Assembly: GCF_028279465.1 (NCBI RefSeq)
Contig: NZ_JANQNS010000009.1
Coordinates: forward strand, 1 to 64,000
DNA length: 64,000 nucleotides
Source of the DNA: Parasphingopyxis sp.
GTDB taxonomy: Bacteria; Pseudomonadota; Alphaproteobacteria; Sphingomonadales; Sphingomonadaceae
Direction of reading: 5' to 3'
This document shows, one piece after another, positions 1 through 8,241 of the stretch (its first letter is position 1; each line of letters starts with the position of its first letter). Position numbers and translations under genes: made by a program. The notes below the pieces were generated by a model. The model saw only the letters and a list, made by a program, of their open reading frames with translations. It had not been told where the DNA came from and did not search any database.

Positions 1-342
<342 letters not shown>

Positions 343-472
343 CTTTCGAGAGTCCCGCCATCAACGACAATGCCGTGCATTAGCGCGGTGCATTGTCCGC
401 GATTTGTGGATGATCTTTAGTCACAGCCCATGACGGGCATCGATTTCTTCCCCTTTTTCACGCCGGCTCCAT

Positions 473-590
473 AGCTTGGTGGCTATGGCGTCAGTGACCC
501 ACCCGATCCCATCCCGAACTCGGCCGTGAAACCTGATTGCGCCGATGGTACTTCGTCTTAAGACGCGGAAGAGTAGGTCGCCGCCAGGCT
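473..590 (+). rRNA. 5S ribosomal RNA
   Basis: This 118-nt stretch has the 5S core CCCATCCCGAACTCGG at about 508-523. The terminal stem pairs AGCTTGG at the 5' end with CCAGGCT at the 3' end, including one G-U pair. It lies about 130 nt after the 23S tail and has the typical alphaproteobacterial sequence around GGTACTTCGTCTTAAGACGC. Confidence 0.95.
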
Positions 591-763
591 TTGCAGCCGG
601 CGTGGAAACGAACAGGGAAACCCATTTGCGATTGTCTTTTGAGGGCCTCAGGCGCCGGCGCGGATATCCATCCGCTTGGCTACCGCGCCAATAAGGCGCG
701 ACGGCCGTTCGGCCTTGCGGACCTGCGGTCCGGATCATAGCGATACTGGACCGGCACAGTTGG

Positions 764-840
<77 letters not shown>

Positions 841-862
841 ACCATACCGATCGATGATCGAT

Positions 863-890
863 AGCCCGGCCCTCATCCGCCGGGCTTTTT
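863..890 (+). terminator. Rho-independent terminator of the rRNA operon
   Basis: A perfect 8-bp stem, AGCCCGGC (863-870) with GCCGGGCT (879-886), is followed by a run of T. It lies 23 nt after the tRNA-fMet CCA end, where the rRNA operon should end. Confidence 0.88.
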
Positions 891-1004
891 CGCATTTGAC
901 GCCGATCAAATCGCCAAACCTTTCCAATGCTATGCCCCATGCTATTAAAATACGGGGCGGAGATCGACGCAAACGATCCGCGCGAACGGTATGGAGGATC
1001 CGGC

Positions 1005-2435
1005 ATGGGCGAAGATATCGGGAAAACCGTCTTCGGTGAATCTGACTATGATGCCTTTCGCGCGCGCCTGCGCGATGAGACGAAGACGCTCAAAAACTGG
1101 TTTGACGACCGGCGGTTTGACGAGGCGGATCGTTTCACGGTCGGGCTCGAGATCGAGGCCTGGCTGGTCGATGAGAATTGCCTGCCCGCCCCGCATGCCG
1201 ACGAGTTCATCGCTACGGCCAATGACGAGCGCGTCGTGCCCGAGCTGTCGAAATTCAACTTCGAACTGAATGCCGATCCGCAGTCCCTGCACGGCGATTG
1301 CCTGGGCGCCACCCATCGCGAAATCGATGCACTCTGGAGCCGCTGCAAGCGTGCCGGTGACACGCTCAATCTGAAGCCGCTGACCACCGGCATGCTGCCG
1401 ACGGTACGCGACGAGATGCTGCAGCCAGCCTGGATGGCGAGCGCCAACCGCTATGCGGCGCTGAACAATTCATTGCTCAGGGCGCGAGAATCTGAGCCGA
1501 TCCATATCTGCATCGAGGGCGAGGACAGGCTCGACTATCGCTGCGATCACATCATGCTCGAAGCGTCCTGTACGTCGCTCCAGGCGCATCTCAAGATCAA
1601 TCAGGATGATGCCGCCCGCTTCTACAATGCGTCGACCATAGCCTCCGCGCCGCTTGTCGCGGCGAGCGCCAATTCGCCCTTCCTCTATGGCAATTCGCTC
1701 TGGGCGGAGACGCGGATACCGGCCTTCGAACAATCGACCCGGGTGCATGGGTTTCGCGATCGCGAAGGGCGCGATGTGCTGCGGGTTACGTTGGGGACGG
1801 GCTATCTGCGCCACTCGCTGCTCGAACTCTTTCTCGAGAATCTGAGCTATCCGGTGTTGCTGCCGATGCTGCGCGATGACACCGGTGACCTGCCGCATGT
1901 CCGGCTGCAGAATGGCACGATCTGGCGCTGGAACCGGCCGATTATCGGGTTCGATGGCGATGGAAATCCGCATCTGCGCGTCGAGCAGCGGGTCATGCCG
2001 TCCGGCCCGACTGTGACAGATATGGTGGCCAATCTGGCGCTCTATTATGGCCTGGCTCTGGCGCTGGGGCGCGCAGATACGCCGCCGGAAATAGAAACGC
2101 CGTTCGAAGATGCGCGCACCAATTTCTATGCCTGTGCGCAAAACGGACTGGCGGCGCGCGTGCGTTGGGCAGGGCGCGACACCGATGTGCGCGCGCTGTT
2201 GCTTGACGAGTTGCTGCCCGCGGCCAAGGCAGCGCTCGCCGCGGAAGGGCTCGACCCGGCGAGTCTCGATCATTATTTCGACGATGTTCTGGTCGAACGC
2301 ATCGCATCCGGCCAAACCGGGGCGGAATGGCAGCGGCGCTACTACCGCGCCAATGGCCGTAACTTCCAGGCGCTGACCGAGCGCTATGTCGAAATGCAGG
2401 CGAGCGGAGAACCCGTGCATCAATGGCAGATATGA
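1005..2435 (+). CDS. GCS2-family glutamate-cysteine ligase-like protein
   Basis: This is a 476-residue member of the carboxylate-amine ligase (GCS2, COG2170-like) family, which joins glutamate or a similar carboxylate to an amine with ATP. The family signature near the N-terminus (about residues 44-56, TVGLEIEAWLVD) provides the acidic metal- and substrate-binding residues. I chose the ATG at 1005 because GGAGG lies at 993-997 with good spacing; an upstream in-frame ATG at 927 has no such site and would run close to the rRNA terminator. The stop overlaps the next gene at ATGA, so the two are translationally coupled. Whether cysteine is the true substrate cannot be told. Confidence 0.85.
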   Translation: MGEDIGKTVFGESDYDAFRARLRDETKTLKNWFDDRRFDEADRFTVGLEIEAWLVDENCLPAPHADEFIATANDERVVPELSKFNFELNADPQSLHGDCLGATHREIDALWSRCKRAGDTLNLKPLTTGMLPTVRDEMLQPAWMASANRYAALNNSLLRARESEPIHICIEGEDRLDYRCDHIMLEASCTSLQAHLKINQDDAARFYNASTIASAPLVAASANSPFLYGNSLWAETRIPAFEQSTRVHGFRDREGRDVLRVTLGTGYLRHSLLELFLENLSYPVLLPMLRDDTGDLPHVRLQNGTIWRWNRPIIGFDGDGNPHLRVEQRVMPSGPTVTDMVANLALYYGLALALGRADTPPEIETPFEDARTNFYACAQNGLAARVRWAGRDTDVRALLLDELLPAAKAALAAEGLDPASLDHYFDDVLVERIASGQTGAEWQRRYYRANGRNFQALTERYVEMQASGEPVHQWQI

Positions 2436-3442
2436 CGCGCGCGGCCGAGCCGCTGAAACTGGACCGGCTCGACCATTTTCCCGATAAACTGCTGGGCGCG
2501 GAGCCGTGCGACATCCTCGGCGTCTTCCCCAACCCCACACTTATTACCCTGGCCGGTGAAGCCGGCCCGCCGCTTTGGGTCACGACGCTTCTGCATGGCA
2601 ATGAGACAACGAGCTTCTACGTTCTGCGCGCGCTGGCGGCGAAATATCGCGATCGGCCGCCGCCGCGAAACCTGAGCGTTTTTGTCGGCAATGTGGAGGC
2701 GACGGCTGCCGGCGTCCGCTACCTGCCGGGGCAGCAGGATTTCAACCGGATCTGGGCGGACGGCCATAGTCCCTATCATCGCCTCGTCCATGACGTCGCC
2801 GAAATCGCGCGCGCCGAATGTCCGTTCGCCAGCATCGATATTCACAATAACAGCGGCACCAATCCGCATTATGGTTGCGTCAACGCCCTGCGGCCGGCCG
2901 ATCTCAACCTCGCCGCGATGTTCGCGCCGCTCGGCGTCTATTACCGGAACCCGGCCACGACCCAGTCGATCGCCTTTTCAAGCTTCTGTCCGGCGGTCAC
3001 TGTCGAATGCGGCCGCAGCGGGGACGAAGCCGGAATTGCGCGCGCGATCGATTTTGTCGAACGCACAATGCGTCTTGATCGCTTTCCCGATGCACCGCCA
3101 TCGGCCGATACGGTGCGCCTCTATCATACGCTCGGGTCGGTGCTGATCGATCCGGAATGCGATTTCGCCTTTGGCGGGGACACTATGCCGCTGAACCTGC
3201 GGTCCGATCTCGAACGCCTCAATTTCACCGATCTGCCGGCCGATACGCCATGGGCAAACGTGCACCATCCGGTCTCGCCGCTGCGGGTCGTTGACGAACA
3301 TGGCAATGATCTGACCGCGCAATTCTTTCGGCGGGACGGCGATACGATCCGCCTTCGCTGCCCGGCAACGCCGGCGATGGTAACGCAGGATCGCACTGTG
3401 ATCCGTCAGGACTGCCTCTGCTATCTGATGGAGCCGCTCTAA
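2432..3442 (+). CDS. M14-family aspartoacylase/succinylglutamate desuccinylase-like amidohydrolase
   Basis: This 336-residue zinc hydrolase of the AstE/aspartoacylase branch has the expected metal ligands: H55 and E58 in LHGNE, and H138 in DIHNN. E192 in TVECG is the likely catalytic acid. Such enzymes remove an acyl group from N-acyl amino acids. The ATG at 2432 overlaps the stop of the GCS2-like gene (ATGA); an alternative ATG at 2423 would give a longer overlap. A ligase and a hydrolase in one coupled unit suggest opposite or successive steps on an amide-linked metabolite, which is inference. Confidence 0.8.
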   Translation: MTRAAEPLKLDRLDHFPDKLLGAEPCDILGVFPNPTLITLAGEAGPPLWVTTLLHGNETTSFYVLRALAAKYRDRPPPRNLSVFVGNVEATAAGVRYLPGQQDFNRIWADGHSPYHRLVHDVAEIARAECPFASIDIHNNSGTNPHYGCVNALRPADLNLAAMFAPLGVYYRNPATTQSIAFSSFCPAVTVECGRSGDEAGIARAIDFVERTMRLDRFPDAPPSADTVRLYHTLGSVLIDPECDFAFGGDTMPLNLRSDLERLNFTDLPADTPWANVHHPVSPLRVVDEHGNDLTAQFFRRDGDTIRLRCPATPAMVTQDRTVIRQDCLCYLMEPL

Positions 3443-3547
3443 TGCGCGTTTAGCTTTGCGCCAGATCAAATTGTGTGGTGCATGGCGCTGTAGGATAATC
3501 GCCGAATCGAAAGGGCGCGAGCCCGAATACAGCAGGAGAGTTTATCG

Positions 3548-3787
3548 ATGTCGCACACCCCTCACGAACTGGCCGACGAATTTCCGGAGCATGTCGACAA
3601 GCTGCACGATCTGAAAATGTCGAACGCGCATTTTGCGCGGATCGCAGAGGAGTATCACAAGGTCAATCGCGAGATTCACCGGATCGAAACCGAAGTGGAG
3701 CCAGCGACTGACGAGCGCACGACCGAACTGCGCAAGCGCCGCCTCGAACTGAAGGACGAAGTCAACGCGATGCTGGTCGCTGCCTAG
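3548..3787 (+). CDS. YdcH family (DUF465) small helical protein
   Basis: This 79-residue, highly charged, helical protein starts [14 protein letters not shown] and contains the family pattern [20 protein letters not shown]. The role of the YdcH family is unknown. A ribosome binding site (GGAGAG) sits just before the ATG. It stands alone, with about 100 nt before it and 56 nt before the next gene, so it may have its own promoter. Confidence 0.88.
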   Translation: MSHTPHELADEFPEHVDKLHDLKMSNAHFARIAEEYHKVNREIHRIETEVEPATDERTTELRKRRLELKDEVNAMLVAA

Positions 3788-3843
3788 AGCCGCTCGGCGG
3801 AAAATCCTTGCGTCCCGGGCGCGATCCCGCTGTTGATGGCGGG

Positions 3844-4794
3844 ATGACCGAAACCGGACACAAGATCCGCGTCGCCGCGCTATATCGCTTTACACCGCTC
3901 GAGGATCGCGACGTGATCCGCGCGGACTTGCTGTCCGTGTGCAACGCGCACGGCATAAAGGGCACGATCCTGCTCGCGCCGGAGGGGATCAATGGCACGA
4001 TTGCCGGTTCCAATTCCGGCATCGATGCTGTGCTCGATCATATCCGCGCGCTGCCCGGCTGCACCGATATCGAAGTCAAATTCTCCGCCGCCTCGGAAAT
4101 GCCCTTCTACCGGATGAAGGTCCGGTTGAAGCGCGAAATCGTGACGATGGGCGAACCCGATATCGACCCCGTCGGCAACGTCGGCGACTATGTCGCGCCG
4201 GCGGATTGGAATGCGCTGATCGCCGACCCGGATACGATCCTGATCGATACACGCAACGATTATGAGGTGGCGGTCGGCACGTTCGAGAATGCGATCGATC
4301 CGAAAACGCCGAGCTTTCGGGATTTCCCCGCCTGGTTTCGCGACAATCGGGAAGCTCTTCTGGCGGGGCGAGACAATCCGAAGATCGCGATGTTCTGCAC
4401 CGGCGGCATACGCTGCGAAAAGGCGACGGCGCTGCTCAAGGCCGAAGGGCTCGATGCCGTCTATCATCTGCAAGGCGGCATCCTCAAATATCTGGAGACC
4501 GTCGCACCCGAGGAAAGCCGCTGGAATGGCGAATGTTTCGTGTTCGACGAGCGCGTGAGCGTGACACACGGTCTCGAACGCGGGAGCCATACATTATGTC
4601 GCGCATGCCGCATGCCTGTGAGCGCTGCGGATCGGGCCTCTCCCTATTATGTCGAAGGGGTCAGTTGCCCGGCCTGTTATGCCAGCCGAACCGCCGAACA
4701 GCGGCGCGGCTATGCGGAGCGGCAGCGCCAGAGCGAGCTGGCGGCGGCGCGGGGCGTGCCCCATGTCGGCGCGGAGCTACCGGACCATGACTGA
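3844..4794 (+). CDS. trhO: tRNA uridine(34) hydroxylase, rhodanese-fold (TrhO/YceA)
   Basis: This 316-residue protein belongs to the TrhO family, which makes 5-hydroxyuridine at the wobble position of some tRNAs using oxygen. Visible are the N-terminal acylphosphatase-like part (residues 8-100, with the [12 protein letters not shown] signature), the rhodanese domain with active-site C185 in [10 protein letters not shown], and a C-terminal cysteine pair region (CRAC and CPAC). The ATG at 3844 starts at the conserved N-terminus; an upstream in-frame start at 3808 adds an unlikely Arg/Pro-rich leader. The stop overlaps the following GST gene by 8 nt. Confidence 0.92.
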   Translation: MTETGHKIRVAALYRFTPLEDRDVIRADLLSVCNAHGIKGTILLAPEGINGTIAGSNSGIDAVLDHIRALPGCTDIEVKFSAASEMPFYRMKVRLKREIVTMGEPDIDPVGNVGDYVAPADWNALIADPDTILIDTRNDYEVAVGTFENAIDPKTPSFRDFPAWFRDNREALLAGRDNPKIAMFCTGGIRCEKATALLKAEGLDAVYHLQGGILKYLETVAPEESRWNGECFVFDERVSVTHGLERGSHTLCRACRMPVSAADRASPYYVEGVSCPACYASRTAEQRRGYAERQRQSELAAARGVPHVGAELPDHD

Positions 4795-5446
4795 CTGGCC
4801 CATTCTCTACAGCTTCCGTCGCTGCCCCTATGCGATGCGGGCGCGGATGGCGCTGCTCGTCTCCGGGCAGCGCTGCATGCTGCGCGAGGTGCTGTTGCGC
4901 GACAAGCCGGAAGCCATGATCGCCGCCTCGCCCAAGGGAACCGTGCCGGTGCTGGTGTTGGCAGACGGTGCAGTCATCGACGAGAGTCTCGACGTTATGC
5001 GCTGGGCGCTCGCGCAAAGCGATCCGGAAGGCTGGCTGGAGCCGGACGTTTCGGAATGCACGGGGCTGGTCGAGACGAATGATGGCCCATTCAAGCATCA
5101 TCTCGATCGCTATAAATATGCGACACGCTACGACAGCGACCCGGTCGAACATCGGGCTGCCGCGTCGGCCCTGTTGAACGCGCTTGAGGAGCGGCTACAG
5201 GCCAGGGCGCAGTTGCTTGGCGACGCCAGGTCTTTTGCCGATATCGCGCTGTTTCCCTTCATTCGCCAGTTCGCCGCGACCGACAGTACATGGTTCGATG
5301 CGCAGCCCTGGGCCGCGCTACGCAACTGGCTGGACGCGCATATCGGTTCTGCGCTGTTCAAATCCGCGATGGGGAAATTTCAGCCTTGGGCGCCGGGCGA
5401 TCCGGAAATAATCTGGCCGGCCGATGGCGCTCGGTCTGATCTGTAA
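4787..5446 (+). CDS. Glutathione S-transferase family protein
   Basis: This 219-residue protein has an N-terminal thioredoxin-like domain beginning [16 protein letters not shown], with C13 as the likely glutathione-contacting residue. The [10 protein letters not shown] cis-proline motif is near residues 46-55, and an all-helical C-terminal domain follows. This arrangement is close to the YfcF/omega-like or glutaredoxin-like GSTs. It begins inside the 3' end of trhO (8-nt overlap), so the two are likely co-transcribed. The substrate is unknown. Confidence 0.87.
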   Translation: MTDWPILYSFRRCPYAMRARMALLVSGQRCMLREVLLRDKPEAMIAASPKGTVPVLVLADGAVIDESLDVMRWALAQSDPEGWLEPDVSECTGLVETNDGPFKHHLDRYKYATRYDSDPVEHRAAASALLNALEERLQARAQLLGDARSFADIALFPFIRQFAATDSTWFDAQPWAALRNWLDAHIGSALFKSAMGKFQPWAPGDPEIIWPADGARSDL

Positions 5447-5472
5447 AGGCGACGCAGACCGTCGCGCGTGAA

Positions 5473-6147
5473 TCAATGCCGGATGGCGACATCCTTCGCT
5501 GCCGGTGCATCTGCAGCATGTTCGCAGCCTTGCTGGGCCGCCCAATAGGCGACCTGATCGAGCGGCATGATACGGTTGAATGAAATACCGGCATGATGAT
5601 CACTGACCCATCGCACGACACTGGCGCGGACGGGGAGGCCTTCGATTTCGACCACCGCGTCGACTCCAGCCTCGAGGAACATGCCGGCGGCGACTTTGAC
5701 GCCGCCCTGAGATATATCCAACACCTGCAGCCGCTCATGCGTATCGCCGATCGTAACCTTGGCCATACCGTCTATGCTGAGGCGCGGCGCGCGCGGCGCC
5801 ATGCGTCCGCTATGCGGCGCGAGCACTTCGTGCACGTCGATCGGTGTGTCGAATTCGATTCCGGCGCGGCCATCCTTGATCCAGCGCACGATCCCGCGCG
5901 CCTGGGCGCCAGCCTTGAACTCGATCTGGACGGGAGTGTCGATTGCGATGGGCGCGAAAACCTCGGTCATGACGCCGCGGCTCGAAATGTTCCGGATCAG
6001 GCACAATTCCTCCACCGTGTCCGTCATGATTTTGCCGGCCTGCAAGACGCTCATATAGCGCTGGCCGGAGCGCCGGTCAGGCGATAGCGGCGGCTGCTCG
6101 GACAGCGAAATCGTCGTGAACTCGGTCAAACCCGTATCGCCCAACAT
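5473..6147 (-). CDS. Tandem PilZ-domain protein
   Basis: This 224-residue soluble protein has two PilZ-like repeats. The first spans about residues 24-110 (RRSGQRY, then NISSRG and a DGRAGIEFD strand). The second spans about 115-205 (APRLSIDG, then DISQGGVKV and DHHAGISF). PilZ domains often bind cyclic di-GMP through an RxxxR and D/NxSxxG pair; here the second motifs are clear and the arginine motif of the second repeat is weak. AGGGGAAG precedes the ATG. It is convergent with the GST gene and stands alone on this strand. Confidence 0.82.
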   Translation of the reverse strand: MLGDTGLTEFTTISLSEQPPLSPDRRSGQRYMSVLQAGKIMTDTVEELCLIRNISSRGVMTEVFAPIAIDTPVQIEFKAGAQARGIVRWIKDGRAGIEFDTPIDVHEVLAPHSGRMAPRAPRLSIDGMAKVTIGDTHERLQVLDISQGGVKVAAGMFLEAGVDAVVEIEGLPVRASVVRWVSDHHAGISFNRIMPLDQVAYWAAQQGCEHAADAPAAKDVAIRH

Positions 6148-6402
6148 GATCTTCCCCTGATGACTATCTCCAAAACGCTAAACACACATATAGCAGAAAA
6201 GTTCCAACAAACAGGATTATTATTTGAAGAATATAAAGATTACTTGCCCAGGGGCGGATTTTATTGACCATCGATTTATACCTATAGTTAAGAAATCATA
6301 AACTAGACCAGTTACGGTGATCTCTCGCTTCATCCGCGCGGTCCATCAAGGCCATGGCGAATTGCGTTTCGCTTCGATATGCAAGCTCTGAAGGAGCCGC
6401 TC
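6148..6402. other. AT-rich divergent intergenic region
   Basis: These 255 nt separate the PilZ gene (minus) from the CaiB/BaiF gene (plus) and are clearly richer in A and T than the flanks, particularly 6170-6310. They probably hold both promoters. I see no convincing inverted repeat, and no -35/-10 pair with canonical spacing that I would commit to. Confidence 0.5.
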
Positions 6403-7584
6403 ATGACCGATCCCAAGCTGCTCGAAGGCATCCGCGTCGTCGATATGACGAGCGTGATTTTCGGGCCCTATGCGACGCAGACACTCGCCGATTGCGGTGC
6501 CGATGTGATCAAGGTGGAACCGCCGACCGGCGATCAGTTCCGGTCCGCCGGTAAGCCCGCCAATAATCGCGGTATGGGCGCGTGCCATATGACGCTCAAT
6601 CGCGGCAAGCGTTCGATCGCGCTCGACCTGAAGAATGACGACGACCGTGCCGTCATGCGGGAGCTGCTCTCTACCGCCGACGTGTTCATCCACAATGTCC
6701 GGGCGCATGCGATCGAAAAGCTGGGCTTCGGCTATGAGGCTGTTCGCGAATTCGCGCCCGATATCGCCTATGTCCACTGCACGGGGTTCGGCTCGGACGG
6801 GCCCTATGCGCCGCTCCAGGCCTATGACGATGTGATCCAGGCGGCGAGCGGGATGACGTCCATGTTGCCGCGCGCGGACAAAAATCCCGCGCCGCGCTTC
6901 GTGCCGGCGGCGATTGCCGACAAGGTGTCTGGCCTGCATGCCGCCTATGCGACGCTGACGGCCGTCATCCACAAGCTGCGCACGGGCGAGGGGCAGTTCG
7001 TCGAAGTGCCGATGTTCGAAAGCTTCACGCATTTTTCGTTAGAAGAGCATCTCTATGGCGCGACCTTCGATCCGCCCGTCGAGAGCATCGTCTATAAGCG
7101 CCAGGCTGAACCGACACGCCAGCCTTTCCCGACCGCCGACGGTCATGTCGCGATCGTGCCTTATACCGACGCGGATTGGGGTAAGCTGCTGACCGTGCTT
7201 GGCGATCCTGAATTCGTCGAGAAAGAACCCTATGACACGCCGCTCGGCAGGTTCCGCAATCAGCCGGATATTTTCACGCGCATCGCCGAGCTCACGCCGG
7301 CAAAGACCAGTGCGGAATGGACGCGGCTGCTCAACGAAGTGCGCATCCCGTGCATGCCGTGTCGCGATGTCGCCGATATTTTCGACGATCCCCATCTGAA
7401 AGCGACGGGCTTTTTCAAGCGCCGTGAACATCCGAGCGAAGGCGGCTATATCGAGATGCAGCCGCCGGTGCGCTTCGGCGCACGGCCGGACGCCGAACTC
7501 GGCTATGCCCCGCGGCTTGACGAGCATGGCGCGGAAATCCGCGAGGAGCTGGCGCAGCGCAGACCTGTCAGGCGCGCCTCATGA
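6403..7584 (+). CDS. CaiB/BaiF family CoA-transferase (class III)
   Basis: This 393-residue formyl-CoA-transferase-type enzyme moves CoA between carboxylic acids through an acyl-aspartyl intermediate. The catalytic aspartate is present at D142/D143 in AYDDVIQAASG. The N-terminal Rossmann part has the family pattern LADCGADVIKVEPP, and the C-terminal half has the FDDPHLKATGFF region. The ATG at 6403 is preceded by AAGGAG; an upstream ATG at 6379 lacks a site. The stop overlaps the next gene at ATGA. The acid it activates is not evident. Confidence 0.88.
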   Translation: MTDPKLLEGIRVVDMTSVIFGPYATQTLADCGADVIKVEPPTGDQFRSAGKPANNRGMGACHMTLNRGKRSIALDLKNDDDRAVMRELLSTADVFIHNVRAHAIEKLGFGYEAVREFAPDIAYVHCTGFGSDGPYAPLQAYDDVIQAASGMTSMLPRADKNPAPRFVPAAIADKVSGLHAAYATLTAVIHKLRTGEGQFVEVPMFESFTHFSLEEHLYGATFDPPVESIVYKRQAEPTRQPFPTADGHVAIVPYTDADWGKLLTVLGDPEFVEKEPYDTPLGRFRNQPDIFTRIAELTPAKTSAEWTRLLNEVRIPCMPCRDVADIFDDPHLKATGFFKRREHPSEGGYIEMQPPVRFGARPDAELGYAPRLDEHGAEIREELAQRRPVRRAS

Positions 7585-8207
7585 TCCGGCTCTACGATTA
7601 CTATCGATCGTCAGCGAGCTATCGCGTCCGCATCGCGCTCAATCTTAAGGGCCTCGACTATGAGCGCGTGGACATCAACCTGCTCGATGGCCGTCAGAAG
7701 AGCGACGAATATCGCGCCCGCAATCCGCAGGGCCTCGTGCCGCTCCTTGAGATCAACGGGGCGCAGCTCACCCAGTCGCTGAGCATCGTCAACTATCTGA
7801 ACGGCGTCTATCCCGATCCGCCGCTTGCGCCCGCTGATCCGATTGCCGCCGCGCATGTCCGCTCGATGGCGCAGGTCGTGGCGAGCGATATTCATCCGCT
7901 GAACAATCTGCGTGTACTGAATTACGTCACCGACGTTCTCGGTCATGACAAGGAGAGCAGGGCGCGATGGTATGCGCATTGGGTGCATGAAGGGTTTGAA
8001 GCGCTGGAACAGCTCGCGCTCCGCCATGGCGGCGAGTATCTGTCCGGCGATCTGCCCGGCCTCGCCGATCTCTGCCTCGTGCCGCAAATATATAACGCCC
8101 GGCGTTTTGAGATAGCGCTGGACGCTTATCCGACACTGGTCGCCTATGACGCCAAGGCGAATGCGCTCGATGCGTTTCAGGCTGCGCATCCCGACAAAAT
8201 CGGCTAG
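7581..8207 (+). CDS. maiA: Zeta-class glutathione S-transferase / maleylacetoacetate isomerase-like
   Basis: This 208-residue protein matches maleylacetoacetate isomerase across its length, including the NPQGLVPLLE and LSIVNYL motifs and the C-terminal KANALDAFQAAHPDK. MaiA converts maleylacetoacetate to fumarylacetoacetate in tyrosine and aromatic breakdown. The zeta-class SSCSxRVR motif reads SSASYRVR (residues 10-17), so serines are kept but the cysteine is alanine. It overlaps the CoA-transferase by 4 nt. No homogentisate dioxygenase or fumarylacetoacetase gene is nearby, so another isomerase substrate is possible. Confidence 0.82.
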   Translation: MIRLYDYYRSSASYRVRIALNLKGLDYERVDINLLDGRQKSDEYRARNPQGLVPLLEINGAQLTQSLSIVNYLNGVYPDPPLAPADPIAAAHVRSMAQVVASDIHPLNNLRVLNYVTDVLGHDKESRARWYAHWVHEGFEALEQLALRHGGEYLSGDLPGLADLCLVPQIYNARRFEIALDAYPTLVAYDAKANALDAFQAAHPDKIG

Positions 8208-8241
8208 GCCCGTCCGAACCGCCCGAGTTCGAGTGATCCTT

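Noticed and set aside
591-763. Possible small RNA or hairpin between 5S rRNA and tRNA-fMet
   Set aside because: Some GC-rich inverted repeats are visible but are expected in processed rRNA operon spacers; nothing points to a separate gene.
1470-2540. 356-codon minus-strand frame opposite the GCS2-like gene
   Set aside because: It is antisense to a gene with a good ribosome binding site and family motifs; the product shows no recognisable domain.
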